Shown here: one piece after another, positions 25,434-34,234 of the stretch
Position numbering within the stretch: the stretch's first letter is position 1
Layout: every line of letters starts with the position of its first letter
Assembly: GCF_016757215.1 (NCBI RefSeq)
Contig: NZ_JAESIY010000008.1
Span: forward strand, 62,001 to 126,000
DNA from: Fulvivirga sediminis
GTDB lineage: Bacteria; Bacteroidota; Bacteroidia; Cytophagales; Cyclobacteriaceae
Length of the DNA stretch: 64,000 nucleotides
Direction of reading: 5' to 3'
Translations under genes and position numbers: made by a program
Notes under the pieces: generated by a model
Databases searched by the model: none
Told to the model about the DNA's origin: nothing
The model's input: only the letters and a program-made list of their open reading frames with translations

Positions 25434-28400
25434 TAAACGGCCCATAGTGGTTAAAAGTCCTTCTCGTTGGCAAAGAGCATGGCTTAGGAGTATGATATTG
25501 ACGGGTTTAGGGGCTATGGGCTTCTTTCTTTTTGGTGTTTTACAGCCAGGAGTAATAGGTTATGAACCACTTTATTACGTTTTAATAATCAGTTTGGTGT
25601 TTCTAAGCCTTAGGGTGTTGTTTGAATGGTATCATTACTTCAGTATTTCTATTCCAGAGAAAAGAAAGGTAGCTAAGGAGTATAAAGTAGATATACTCAC
25701 TACCTTTTGCCCAGGAGAACCATATGAAATGATTATAGAAACCCTGGAGGCTATTCAGCGAATCACTTATCCACATACTACCTATTTATGTGATGAAGCC
25801 AATGATCCCTATCTCATCAAGCAGTGCAATCGGCTTGGGGTAAAGCATGTGACCAGAAATAATAGGGTAGATGCGAAAGCCGGAAATATTAACAATGCAT
25901 TAAAGTATGCTACAGGAGATATTTGTGTGGTTTTGGATCCAGATCACGTACCTGCTCCAGACTTTTTAGATGAGGTGTTACCTTATTTTGATGATGAGGG
26001 AATAGGTTTTGTGCAGGTGGTTCAAGCCTATAAGAACTATAAGGAAAACCTGATAGCTAAGGCATCAGCACAGCAGACTTATCAGTTTTATGGTCCTATG
26101 ATGATGACCATGAACAGCTATGGTACGGTGCAAGCAATAGGCGCCAATTGCACTTTTAGGAGGAAGGCATTGGATTCCATAGGAGGGCATGCAGCAGGGT
26201 TAGCTGAAGACTTGAATACTGCCATGAAGCTTCACGCTGCAGGTTGGAGGTCTACGTATGTGCCTAAGGTGCTTACTCGTGGCCTTGTTCCTTCTAGTAT
26301 TTCAGCGTATTATAAACAGCAGTTGAAATGGTCACGCGGTGTTTTTGAGCTATGGCTTACTACCTATCTTACTTGTTTTAGGAAATTTACTTTCAGGCAG
26401 AAGTTATACTATGGGGTGATGCCCTTGCACTATCTCTCAGGGTTGATTTATCTTATTAATTTTTTGATTCCCATTCTGTCATTATGTTTAGGCGCCATGC
26501 CTATGAAGATGGATATTATTCATTTCTTACTGTGGTCTATTCCTTTTTTCTCCTGTACCTTTCTCATTAGGCATTATGTGCAACGGTGGGTGATGGAAGA
26601 GGAGGAACGTGGCTTTCATATTTTGGGAGGTCTAGTGCTCATTGGTACTTGGTGGATTCACACTTTGGGCTTCGTCTTTACTTTATTGAGGAAAAAAGTG
26701 CCTTATGATCCTACTCCAAAAAAGGCCGGTAAAGAAAATGTTTTAGGTTTACTTATGCCTAACCTTTTGCTGGCAGCGATATCCTTTTTAGCCATTGTTT
26801 ATGGCCTTTATAATGATTTCAATCCATATACCATTGCTATGTCTGGTTTTGCCGGAATTAATATTGGTTTTGTGGTCTTTATGTTCTGGGTAGGCTATCA
26901 TAACAGCTGGAGGGCTTTTAAACGCAGAAATAACTTTGCGGATCAGCTTTCATATCATGTGTGGTCAGTGAAAAGGCTATTATGGTTATTGCGGCATAAG
27001 GTGTATGGTTTATTCCGAATAGCAGCTTTTCCGCTGATTATATTATTTATTTATGGTGTTTATTATTATGAGAAAGAGGCCGATATCACGAATATAGATC
27101 TAGTTAAAAATGATCGATTGCTCACGGGAGAGCAATTTCTTGGAGTGTTTTTACCTGATGACGAAAGTGGCACTTCTAGCTTCGCTTCTGTGCTACAATT
27201 GGAGCAGAGTACCAATATGCAATTCGGTATTATATCGACCTATTTAGCATGGAAGCCTTTGGCTCAGCAGCCTTTTCCTGTAGAGTATCTAGGTAACATT
27301 TATGAAAAGGGAGCCTACCCTATGATTACCTGGGAGCCGTGGTTAGACCTATTTCCTTTAGATACTAATAAGTCCATCATGCAAAGCATCTATCAGGGGG
27401 ATTTGGATGAATATCTTATAGGCATGGCAGAGGAGTTTCGTAAGCTTCAAAAACCTTTCTTTTTGAGATTCGCTCATGAGCCGGATAATCCTCAATATCC
27501 GTGGTATAGTAGTGATGATGAGGCAGGGGAAGAGTATATAAAAGCATGGAGGTATATGCATCAATTGATGCAAGCACAAGATGTAAGAAATATTATTTGG
27601 GTATATAACCCGTGGAAGGCAGAACATGCAAACGCCTATTTTCCAGGGCATGAATATGTAGACTGGTTAGGCGTCACGGCCCTAAACTACGCCAGTGAGG
27701 TGTCAGTTGATAATTGGAACACTTTTGAGGATATATACCAGCCATTTAGCCGGACTATGCCTTTTCAGAGTCAGCTGCCAGTAATGCTTTCTGAGTTTGG
27801 TACATTGAATGGGAGGGGTAGTTCTGAGGAGTGGTTTAAGAAGGCTAGAGAAATTTTAAAGCTCAAATATCCGGAAGTGAAAGCTGTGGTTTTCTTTGCT
27901 TCAGCGTATGATAAAAATGTACTGAATACTAAAGATGGTGCACTCAACTGGGCTTCGCAAAATGAAGGCTTCCAATATTTTAAGGATTTCCAAACATACA
28001 ATGATGCAAAGAAGGTTTTTATGACTAAAACCGAAAATAGTGCTCTGGAAACGGTATCTAAAAAAAGTTTATATAATCAGATTAGAGGTGTAGACTATTT
28101 CAAAGGGCAAGATTGGCAAGTGAGCATGCACCCTCTTTTTAAGAGAAATATTAATGAAGATTTTGAAAGGATAAAAAGCCTAAAGCTATCTTGGGTAAAG
28201 AGGTATGGGCCGGGTATTTATGATCATACCATCAGCGAATGTGCAGATGAGTTTGACTTGAAGATTATGTATGGCTTCTGGCTTTCTAGGGGAATAAATT
28301 TTTTAGAGGATACCAGTTATCTTAAGAAAGAGAAGAAGTCTATAATTGCAGAGATAAAGAGTAGAAAAAAAGATGATCAGATCAAAGCCTGGCATGTGGG

Positions 28401-29217
28401 AAATGCTACTTGGGATCAACTGGCTTCAGAGTATTATAAACCAGTAGAATACTATCAAAAACAAGCTTATTTAAAATGGTTAGCTGCTTTGGTGCGAGAT
28501 ATTAAGAAGGTCGATGATAGACCCGTTAGTATTGAGTTGAACGAAACTGTTCAATTATCTGAAGCTCTAAAAGCCATAGTTTCAGAGGTGCCTCAGCTAG
28601 ATGCGATTGGGATAAATTTGAATTCTAGTCATATTGATAGCTTGAGGTCTTTTTCTTTGCCAATCCCGGTTTTTATCAATTCTGTTCCAGAAAATTTTTC
28701 TGATTTTAATCAGCAAGACTTTGGCATGTTCGCTAATGCATGGCAAGATGATTTGTACTCTGATCATATGGCTTATAATGGTCTCTTAGATGCTGATGGG
28801 CGCAAGAAAAGATCTTATTATGCAGTGAAAGGAAAGGAAGATGACTTCCTGTTGCCTGAGATAAATATACTTAGACCGGCAGAAATCGCATATGAAGGGC
28901 GAGTTTTTACGTTTAACGCACTGCTAAAAAGGGAGGGGCAATGGAGCTTAGCTGCTTTTGATAATGAAGATTTTGAGTACACTTGGTACTTAATCAAGGT
29001 AGACGGATTTGGTACTCCGGTAGCCTTCAGGTTAGAGGGCTCAGGGGTGGCCGTAAGTTTGACAATTCCGCACGATCCTGTAACTTACAAGCTCAGATTA
29101 AAGGTGTCTAAAAACGGCCAATCGGTAGCTATAACCAGGCCTTTAAACACACCCTTTTATGAGGGTAGTAATTTGGAAGATGTAAGTCCAAAACAAGTTG
29201 AATATTTTTTAAAATAA
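25420..29217 (+). CDS. Fusion of GT2 polysaccharide synthase, GH26 domain and a second GH-like barrel
   Basis: A 1265-residue inner-membrane protein. After two helices comes a processive GT2 domain with TFCPGEP (about 90), CDEAND (124), DPDH (173), AED (261) and QQLKWSRG (300), the D,D,D,QxxRW logic of cellulose-synthase-like enzymes. Membrane helices run to about 550. A GH26-like domain (573-830) has the acid/base glutamate in RFAHEPDNPQYPW (about 687) and the nucleophile glutamate in LSEFG (about 792). A second barrel (about 887-1140) resembles the upstream lipoprotein enzyme but reads GNAT where that has GNEP. A beta-sandwich ends the protein. I start at ATG 25420; an ATG at 25381 is possible. 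The polymer is unknown; GH26 enzymes act on beta-1,4-mannan or mixed-linkage glucan. Confidence 0.85.
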   Translation: MWYDDKRPIVVKSPSRWQRAWLRSMILTGLGAMGFFLFGVLQPGVIGYEPLYYVLIISLVFLSLRVLFEWYHYFSISIPEKRKVAKEYKVDILTTFCPGEPYEMIIETLEAIQRITYPHTTYLCDEANDPYLIKQCNRLGVKHVTRNNRVDAKAGNINNALKYATGDICVVLDPDHVPAPDFLDEVLPYFDDEGIGFVQVVQAYKNYKENLIAKASAQQTYQFYGPMMMTMNSYGTVQAIGANCTFRRKALDSIGGHAAGLAEDLNTAMKLHAAGWRSTYVPKVLTRGLVPSSISAYYKQQLKWSRGVFELWLTTYLTCFRKFTFRQKLYYGVMPLHYLSGLIYLINFLIPILSLCLGAMPMKMDIIHFLLWSIPFFSCTFLIRHYVQRWVMEEEERGFHILGGLVLIGTWWIHTLGFVFTLLRKKVPYDPTPKKAGKENVLGLLMPNLLLAAISFLAIVYGLYNDFNPYTIAMSGFAGINIGFVVFMFWVGYHNSWRAFKRRNNFADQLSYHVWSVKRLLWLLRHKVYGLFRIAAFPLIILFIYGVYYYEKEADITNIDLVKNDRLLTGEQFLGVFLPDDESGTSSFASVLQLEQSTNMQFGIISTYLAWKPLAQQPFPVEYLGNIYEKGAYPMITWEPWLDLFPLDTNKSIMQSIYQGDLDEYLIGMAEEFRKLQKPFFLRFAHEPDNPQYPWYSSDDEAGEEYIKAWRYMHQLMQAQDVRNIIWVYNPWKAEHANAYFPGHEYVDWLGVTALNYASEVSVDNWNTFEDIYQPFSRTMPFQSQLPVMLSEFGTLNGRGSSEEWFKKAREILKLKYPEVKAVVFFASAYDKNVLNTKDGALNWASQNEGFQYFKDFQTYNDAKKVFMTKTENSALETVSKKSLYNQIRGVDYFKGQDWQVSMHPLFKRNINEDFERIKSLKLSWVKRYGPGIYDHTISECADEFDLKIMYGFWLSRGINFLEDTSYLKKEKKSIIAEIKSRKKDDQIKAWHVGNATWDQLASEYYKPVEYYQKQAYLKWLAALVRDIKKVDDRPVSIELNETVQLSEALKAIVSEVPQLDAIGINLNSSHIDSLRSFSLPIPVFINSVPENFSDFNQQDFGMFANAWQDDLYSDHMAYNGLLDADGRKKRSYYAVKGKEDDFLLPEINILRPAEIAYEGRVFTFNALLKREGQWSLAAFDNEDFEYTWYLIKVDGFGTPVAFRLEGSGVAVSLTIPHDPVTYKLRLKVSKNGQSVAITRPLNTPFYEGSNLEDVSPKQVEYFLK

Positions 29218-29224
29218 CCGAACC

Positions 29225-30217
29225 ATGAAGATAGCAGTATTCAGTAGTAAGTCTTATGATAAAGAGTCTTTTGAAAGTCATAATAATGGGGTGCAGTTTA
29301 AATTTTATGAAGCCAATCTTAACCTTGATACAGTAAAGCTGGCTGCAGGATTTGATGGAATCTGTGCCTTTGTCAATGATCATTTAGATGCTGATGTGCT
29401 AGAGAAATTAGTGGCCAATGGCATTAAAATGGTGGCCTTGCGCTGTGCTGGTTTTAACAATGTAGACCTGGCAGCTGCTGATCGTTTAGGATTAAAAATA
29501 TACAGGGTTCCTGCTTATTCTCCTCAGGCGGTGGCTGAACATGCCTTAGCACTTATTTTAACCCTCAACAGGAAAACACATAAAGCCTTTAATAGAGTAA
29601 GAGAAGGTAACTTTTCTCTTGAGCGTCTTTCTGGTTTTGATATTTATAACAAAACAGTAGGGGTAGTGGGAACCGGTAAAATAGGAGGCATTTTTGCCAA
29701 AATGATGAAAGGCATAGGCTGTGAAGTAATTGCATATGATGCTTATCCTAATGATGAGCTGAAGAAAGCAGGAATAGAATACGTGTCTTTTGAAAAGCTT
29801 TTAAACAAATCAGACATTATATCTTTGCACTGTCCACTAACGCCTGAGACGAATCATTTGATTAATGCAAAAAGCTTTGCTCAGATGAATGATGGAGTCA
29901 TGCTGATAAACACTAGCAGGGGAGCTCTTATTGATACCAAAGATGCCATTGAAGCATTAAAAAGCGGCAGACTAGGCTATTTGGGTATTGATGTTTATGA
30001 GCAGGAAGAACAGCTGTTCTTTAGGGATTTGTCTGAAAGTATTATTGCTGATGATATGATTACTCGCCTCATATCATTCCCCAATGTGCTTATTACAGCA
30101 CATCAGGGCTTCTTTACTAATGAGGCTTTGAGTCAGATTGCAGTAACCACTATTAAAAATATAAATGATTTCGCTGCAGGCGTTGAAAATAACAATGAAG
30201 TAGTCCTCCAAAATTAG
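29225..30217 (+). CDS. ldhA: D-2-hydroxyacid dehydrogenase (D-lactate dehydrogenase-like)
   Basis: An NAD-dependent D-isomer 2-hydroxyacid dehydrogenase, closest in style to fermentative D-lactate dehydrogenase (pyruvate to D-lactate). The Rossmann motif GVVGTGKIGGIFA is near residue 147. The catalytic Arg/Glu/His are in NTSRGALIDT, DVYEQEE and TAHQGFFT. Its 330 residues are normal. It begins 7 bases after the synthase fusion and may share its message, though its metabolism is unrelated. Its stop overlaps that of the convergent YfhO gene by 3 bases. Confidence 0.88.
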   Translation: MKIAVFSSKSYDKESFESHNNGVQFKFYEANLNLDTVKLAAGFDGICAFVNDHLDADVLEKLVANGIKMVALRCAGFNNVDLAAADRLGLKIYRVPAYSPQAVAEHALALILTLNRKTHKAFNRVREGNFSLERLSGFDIYNKTVGVVGTGKIGGIFAKMMKGIGCEVIAYDAYPNDELKKAGIEYVSFEKLLNKSDIISLHCPLTPETNHLINAKSFAQMNDGVMLINTSRGALIDTKDAIEALKSGRLGYLGIDVYEQEEQLFFRDLSESIIADDMITRLISFPNVLITAHQGFFTNEALSQIAVTTIKNINDFAAGVENNNEVVLQN

Positions 30218-30228
30218 GAGGCTACTTT
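30198..30228. terminator. Bidirectional terminator spanning two convergent stop codons
   Basis: AAGTAG-CCTCC and GGAGG-CTACTT form an 11-bp stem with one bulged T and a 7-base loop, followed by T runs. Both the dehydrogenase and YfhO stop codons lie within it. Confidence 0.75.
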
Positions 30229-32673
30229 TTCTTGTTTTATAGTCCAGCCTATACTTCCCAAAAATACAAGCAGCAGAATTATGCAAGATGCTAATGTTAC
30301 GCTATCACCTACTGTATAAGCTTTAGGTTCAAACTTAAAGGTGATGGTATGCTTTCCTGCAGGTACATTTAAAGCTCTGAGCACAAAGTTAGCCCTCATA
30401 ATATCTACTTCTTTGCCATCTATAGTGGCAGTCCAACCTATAGGGTAATACACTTCAGAGAATACGGCTAACCCGTCTTTAGAACTATTAGATTCATACA
30501 CTAACTCATTAGGCTTATATTCAGAGAGTGTTATACTTGCCGAAGCATCATATCCTGCTTCCGCTGGAGTGAACTTAGAAATATCAATTACAGCTTCTTT
30601 AGCTGGATTAATTTCACATGTGCTATCAAATTCCTCATCTGCTGAGTTCACTTTTTTAATAGACTCAACAAACCAGGCGTTACCCAAAGCCTCATTGTTT
30701 TTCAAAACAGCATTTTTTGCGGGCCCGAATACAATGTATTTCGTATTAAGCATATTAAGTACACCATAACCACTTACGGATCTGCTTCCACTCTGAAGGC
30801 TGGAAATCAGTTGGCTGGTTTCTTCCTGAATACAGCCGTTAAATAACTCTTCATACCTTCTTATTCGGGCGCCATTATAGCCACCCAGAGACTTATGATG
30901 ATAACTGGTTCGGGCATCCATAAAAGTACCTTGAGGATTATATACTCTATAACTAAGTCCTTTGTCTTTCAATATTTCTTTGTCAGCTTCTGTCATGCTG
31001 AAGAAAGAGTTGTCTCTTTCTCTTTTGAAGTTACCATCATCAAAATACCTGCGATCCACATTCCAAAGATCCACTAGTGTAATTAGTGATAATACGCCTG
31101 CCATAATACCAAAAGACAATTTATTCTTAAGGTTGAAAAATATCAATCCGAAGCCTATTAATATAAATACTAATGATCGGAGCGCATCACCTCTCATGAG
31201 GCTTTTTCTGTCGTCTTGAAGCGCTTTGAGGAACCAGGCAGGCAGCTGATGTTCTCCTGTTTTGGTAAAAGACGCCATTCCGGCGAACATTACTACTAAG
31301 AGGCAGAACCCGCCAGTAGCTCCAAGTGCTATAAATAATTTCTTTTGAGTTTCCTTATTTAAGCCTTTAGCGAGTAGCTTTTCAAGCCCGATAAAGCCTA
31401 ATAGAGGCATGGCCAACAAAGGCATAATGATAGTAAAGGTGACGGACCTGAATTTGTTGTATCCAGGTAAATAATCAAAGAAGAAATAGTTGAGGGCTTT
31501 AAAGTTATCTCCCCAACTAAGTATGATACCCAAAGCGGCAACTATAACTAGCCAAATCACATATTTTTTGTCAGCGAAAGCTATACCTATGGCAAACAGC
31601 AAGCATATAACTGCTCCTGCGTAATAAGGAGCCGTGTAAGGCTGATTTCCCCAGTAGGCTGAGGTGTAACGTGCTAGCTGATTGGCAGTTTGAGGATCTC
31701 GGCTTTTTTGTAATGCAGCCAGCACTTTGCTGTCTTCATCTTGTACCAATAAGTGGCCGCTGCTGCCCCCATAGAAGTCAGGTATCATCATCACCAAAGG
31801 CTCAAGTATGCCATTACTATATTTAAAAGCATAATCTTTTGATAAACCTTCGGTGTTTTCTTGGTCAGAAATAGATTTTGATAGTTCAGACTTTCCTCTT
31901 TGAGAGTATTTACTAAACTCATATATAGACCACATTCGGCCAAAAGAGGTGCCTAGCGCCAATAGAGCAGCTATTACTAAAAGGGCGCTGGTAATAGCGA
32001 AGTCTTTAGCTCGTTTAGATTTTATAAAGGCTATTAGTTGAAGTACTCCATAAACCCCTAGAATCATAAGTAGGTAATAGGTAATTTGAGGGTGGCTCTC
32101 TCTTAGCTCTAATGCTACAGCTACAGCGGTAAGGCCAAAGCCTAATATTTTATTTCGGGTAAAAGCAATATGAATACCTGCTATGATCAGAGGCATGAAA
32201 GCAATGGCGCCAATTCTGGCGTTATGACCGGCTCCCAAGCCTATAAGCATGTATGAGGAAAGGCCAAAGGCTAAAGCGCCACCGATGGCCAAATAAGGCC
32301 GTACCTTAAAGGCTAAAAGTAATATATAGAAACAAAGAAAAGAAAGAAAAATGTTCTTTACTGGGTGAGGAAGCCCAAATGATAGAACTGATTTTATTCC
32401 TGAAACTATACTGTCACTCCACCGTACATTTACCAGATAAGCAGGCATTCCTCCAAATTGGGAGTTATTCCATAAGCCTTCTTCTCCGGTTTTTTCTCTA
32501 TATTGCTCTAATTCCTGAGCGCCCCCACGCCACTGGTTAATGTCTTCCTGAGCTAATTTTTTGCCGTCAAAAAATATAGGGTTGAAGAATAAAACAGTAA
32601 TGAGTAAGAAAGTGAGTAAAGCAACAATGTGAGGAATCACCTGCTTTTTAAAATCAATTTTCATTTGTTTCAA
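30214..32673 (-). CDS. YfhO-family multispanning membrane protein
   Basis: An 819-residue inner-membrane protein with roughly a dozen or more hydrophobic helices and a C-terminal soluble domain (about 720-790) followed by a final helix. The opening region (LTFLLITVLFFNPIFFDGKKLAQEDINQWRGG) and LPGYNKFR are typical of Bacteroidota YfhO proteins. The family is related to GT-C glycosyltransferases and, in Firmicutes, is implicated in glycosylating lipoteichoic acid; its role in Bacteroidota is not established. It is transcribed alone, with a 500-base control region upstream. Confidence 0.8.
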   Translation of the reverse strand: MKQMKIDFKKQVIPHIVALLTFLLITVLFFNPIFFDGKKLAQEDINQWRGGAQELEQYREKTGEEGLWNNSQFGGMPAYLVNVRWSDSIVSGIKSVLSFGLPHPVKNIFLSFLCFYILLLAFKVRPYLAIGGALAFGLSSYMLIGLGAGHNARIGAIAFMPLIIAGIHIAFTRNKILGFGLTAVAVALELRESHPQITYYLLMILGVYGVLQLIAFIKSKRAKDFAITSALLVIAALLALGTSFGRMWSIYEFSKYSQRGKSELSKSISDQENTEGLSKDYAFKYSNGILEPLVMMIPDFYGGSSGHLLVQDEDSKVLAALQKSRDPQTANQLARYTSAYWGNQPYTAPYYAGAVICLLFAIGIAFADKKYVIWLVIVAALGIILSWGDNFKALNYFFFDYLPGYNKFRSVTFTIIMPLLAMPLLGFIGLEKLLAKGLNKETQKKLFIALGATGGFCLLVVMFAGMASFTKTGEHQLPAWFLKALQDDRKSLMRGDALRSLVFILIGFGLIFFNLKNKLSFGIMAGVLSLITLVDLWNVDRRYFDDGNFKRERDNSFFSMTEADKEILKDKGLSYRVYNPQGTFMDARTSYHHKSLGGYNGARIRRYEELFNGCIQEETSQLISSLQSGSRSVSGYGVLNMLNTKYIVFGPAKNAVLKNNEALGNAWFVESIKKVNSADEEFDSTCEINPAKEAVIDISKFTPAEAGYDASASITLSEYKPNELVYESNSSKDGLAVFSEVYYPIGWTATIDGKEVDIMRANFVLRALNVPAGKHTITFKFEPKAYTVGDSVTLASCIILLLVFLGSIGWTIKQEKVAS

Positions 32674-33177
32674 TTTGTTTTTATAGGTTATATAAACGGC
32701 TAAAGTCCATGATTTCTTGCTCTTGTTGGTAGAGAACCGCTGTCCTAGCCCGAATATAGTTCACCTAGCCTTTTAAAGAGCTGCAAAATAGAAGTTTTAT
32801 AAATCATTAAAAAAATAATTAAAGTTAAAGAAGGCTCATTGAAATTCAACTAAACGGAATAGGAGGGACTTCTTTCTTGGAAAAGGGAATAGTTGGGTTT
32901 TTTTTGATGAAACTATCTTACTAGAGATGAATAAATTAGTTCCAATCGATAAGCATTATTATATTTGGTCCGTAGTCTCGCATGTTTTAGTCTATAAGTA
33001 GTTTTGCCAAGTTTCTAAATTTTGTTTTAAGCGATTTATAATGATTAAAGACAGTTGGTCTTTATCGTAATGATAAGTGCATTCTGCTGATTTTCAACCT
33101 AATTGATATACCTTATACTCATAAATAGCTAATAGAATATATTCTATTTTATCCCCGCCAAAAAATAAAAAGTAATT
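32674..33177. promoter_or_regulatory. Divergent control region between yfhO-like gene and moaE
   Basis: No gene is supported in these 500 bases. A perfect 18-bp palindrome, AATAGAATATATTCTATT (33131-33148), lies 29 bases before the moaE ATG. A 7-bp hairpin (TAAAGAC/GTCTTTA) lies at 33046-33064. No exact TAnnTTTG box was found. Confidence 0.45.
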
Positions 33178-33579
33178 ATGATCAAGATAACCGAACTCCC
33201 TTTAAGTCCTGAAGATGTTATGAGCACCGTGTATGATAATGATGCAGGGGCAGTGAATGTATATGTAGGTACAGCAAAAGTATATAACCAAGATAAAAAG
33301 GTGGTGAGACTGGAATATGAAGTAGACATAGATCAGGCTATTGAGGTAATAGAAAAAATAATTGAAGAGATGAAAGATAAATGGCCTGTTCATCATGTTA
33401 CTATTCATCATAGAAGTGGAGTGCTCACTTTAGGGGAGGTTGAAGTAGTGATAGCAGTGAGTGCTATTGAAGCAAAAGAGAGCTTTGCGGCCTGCGAGTA
33501 CGCTGTTGAAGCTTTGAGAAAAGCTGATGTAATCAAGAAAAACGAAATTTATGCTGAAGGGGAGGAGTTGCATAAATAG
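33178..33579 (+). CDS. moaE: Molybdopterin synthase large subunit MoaE
   Basis: The catalytic subunit of molybdopterin synthase, which adds the dithiolene sulfurs carried by MoaD to precursor Z. The family signature runs from GAVNVYVGTAKVYNQDKKV through LEYEVD, then VTIHHRSGVLTLGEVEVVIAV and the lysine-rich RKADVIKKNEIY end. Its 133 residues are normal. No moaD or other moa gene is adjacent; the only related gene in the window is mobA, 5.3 kb downstream on the other strand. A palindrome upstream may be an operator. Confidence 0.93.
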   Translation: MIKITELPLSPEDVMSTVYDNDAGAVNVYVGTAKVYNQDKKVVRLEYEVDIDQAIEVIEKIIEEMKDKWPVHHVTIHHRSGVLTLGEVEVVIAVSAIEAKESFAACEYAVEALRKADVIKKNEIYAEGEELHK

Positions 33580-33604
33580 TATAAAAATAATTTAAATAAA
33601 TCTG

Positions 33605-33654
33605 TATCTTTTTAAGATAAATGCATTAATAAGGTTGTAAAACAACGCAACCTT
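33605..33654 (+). promoter_or_regulatory. Two hairpins covering the start of the second ECF sigma gene
   Basis: TATCTT-TTT-AAGATA (33605-33619) is followed by AAGGTTG/CAACCTT (33631-33654). The second dyad contains a competing GTTGT/ACAAC stem and includes the TTG start codon in its right arm. This could restrain translation of the sigma gene. Confidence 0.4.
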
Positions 33655-34234
33655 GGAAAATTCATTAAGATTAACATATCGTAAAAATCTGAATGAGGAG
33701 AAATTAGAGATTGATATAATAGAGGACTGTAAGCAGAACCCACAAGCTTTTGAGCCTTTATATACCAAGTACTTTGAGAAGATATACTCCTTTATTTTTT
33801 ATCGCATAGAAAGTGCTAATACCGCCAGTGAGCTCACTTCGCAGACGTTTTTAAATGCGTTATCTAAAATCCACCAATTTACTTATAAGGGTATACCCTT
33901 TTCTTCCTGGCTTTACAGAATAGCATTAAATGAATGTAATGCTTATTACCGCAAATCCAAATCATCTCGATTAATCATATTGGATGATAAAACTCTTGAT
34001 TTTTTAAGTGAAGAAGTAGGCACTGATAGTGCTTACAGAGAAGAGCATTTCCAAAAATTAGAAGCTACAATTCATACCTTAAAGCCGGAACAAGTTCAGT
34101 TACTTCAACTTCGATTTTTTGATAACCTATCATTTAGGGAAATAGCTCAGATTTTGGATATAAAAGAAAATAATGCAAAGGTGAAACTGTATCGAATTCT
34201 GGATAAGGTACGGCTTAAAATGGATATCAAATGA
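33653..34234 (+). CDS. ECF-type sigma factor of the surface-protein operon
   Basis: A 193-residue ECF sigma factor. Sigma2 covers FEPLYTKYFEKIYSFIFYRI and SSWLYRIALNECNAYYRK; sigma4 covers QLRFFDNLSFREIAQILDIKENNAKVKLYRI. The only in-frame start before the sigma2 domain is TTG at 33653. Its end overlaps the next gene by 4 bases (ATGA), the usual arrangement of a sigma factor with its regulator. Targets are probably the downstream T9SS cargo and porin-like genes in the same operon. It does not resemble the carotenoid-operon sigma closely. Confidence 0.87.
   Translation: MENSLRLTYRKNLNEEKLEIDIIEDCKQNPQAFEPLYTKYFEKIYSFIFYRIESANTASELTSQTFLNALSKIHQFTYKGIPFSSWLYRIALNECNAYYRKSKSSRLIILDDKTLDFLSEEVGTDSAYREEHFQKLEATIHTLKPEQVQLLQLRFFDNLSFREIAQILDIKENNAKVKLYRILDKVRLKMDIK

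Noticed and set aside
33605-33619. TATCTT-TTT-AAGATA as a terminator of moaE
   Set aside because: The stem has only A/T and one G-C pair per arm and no T run after it, so it is not a convincing terminator.
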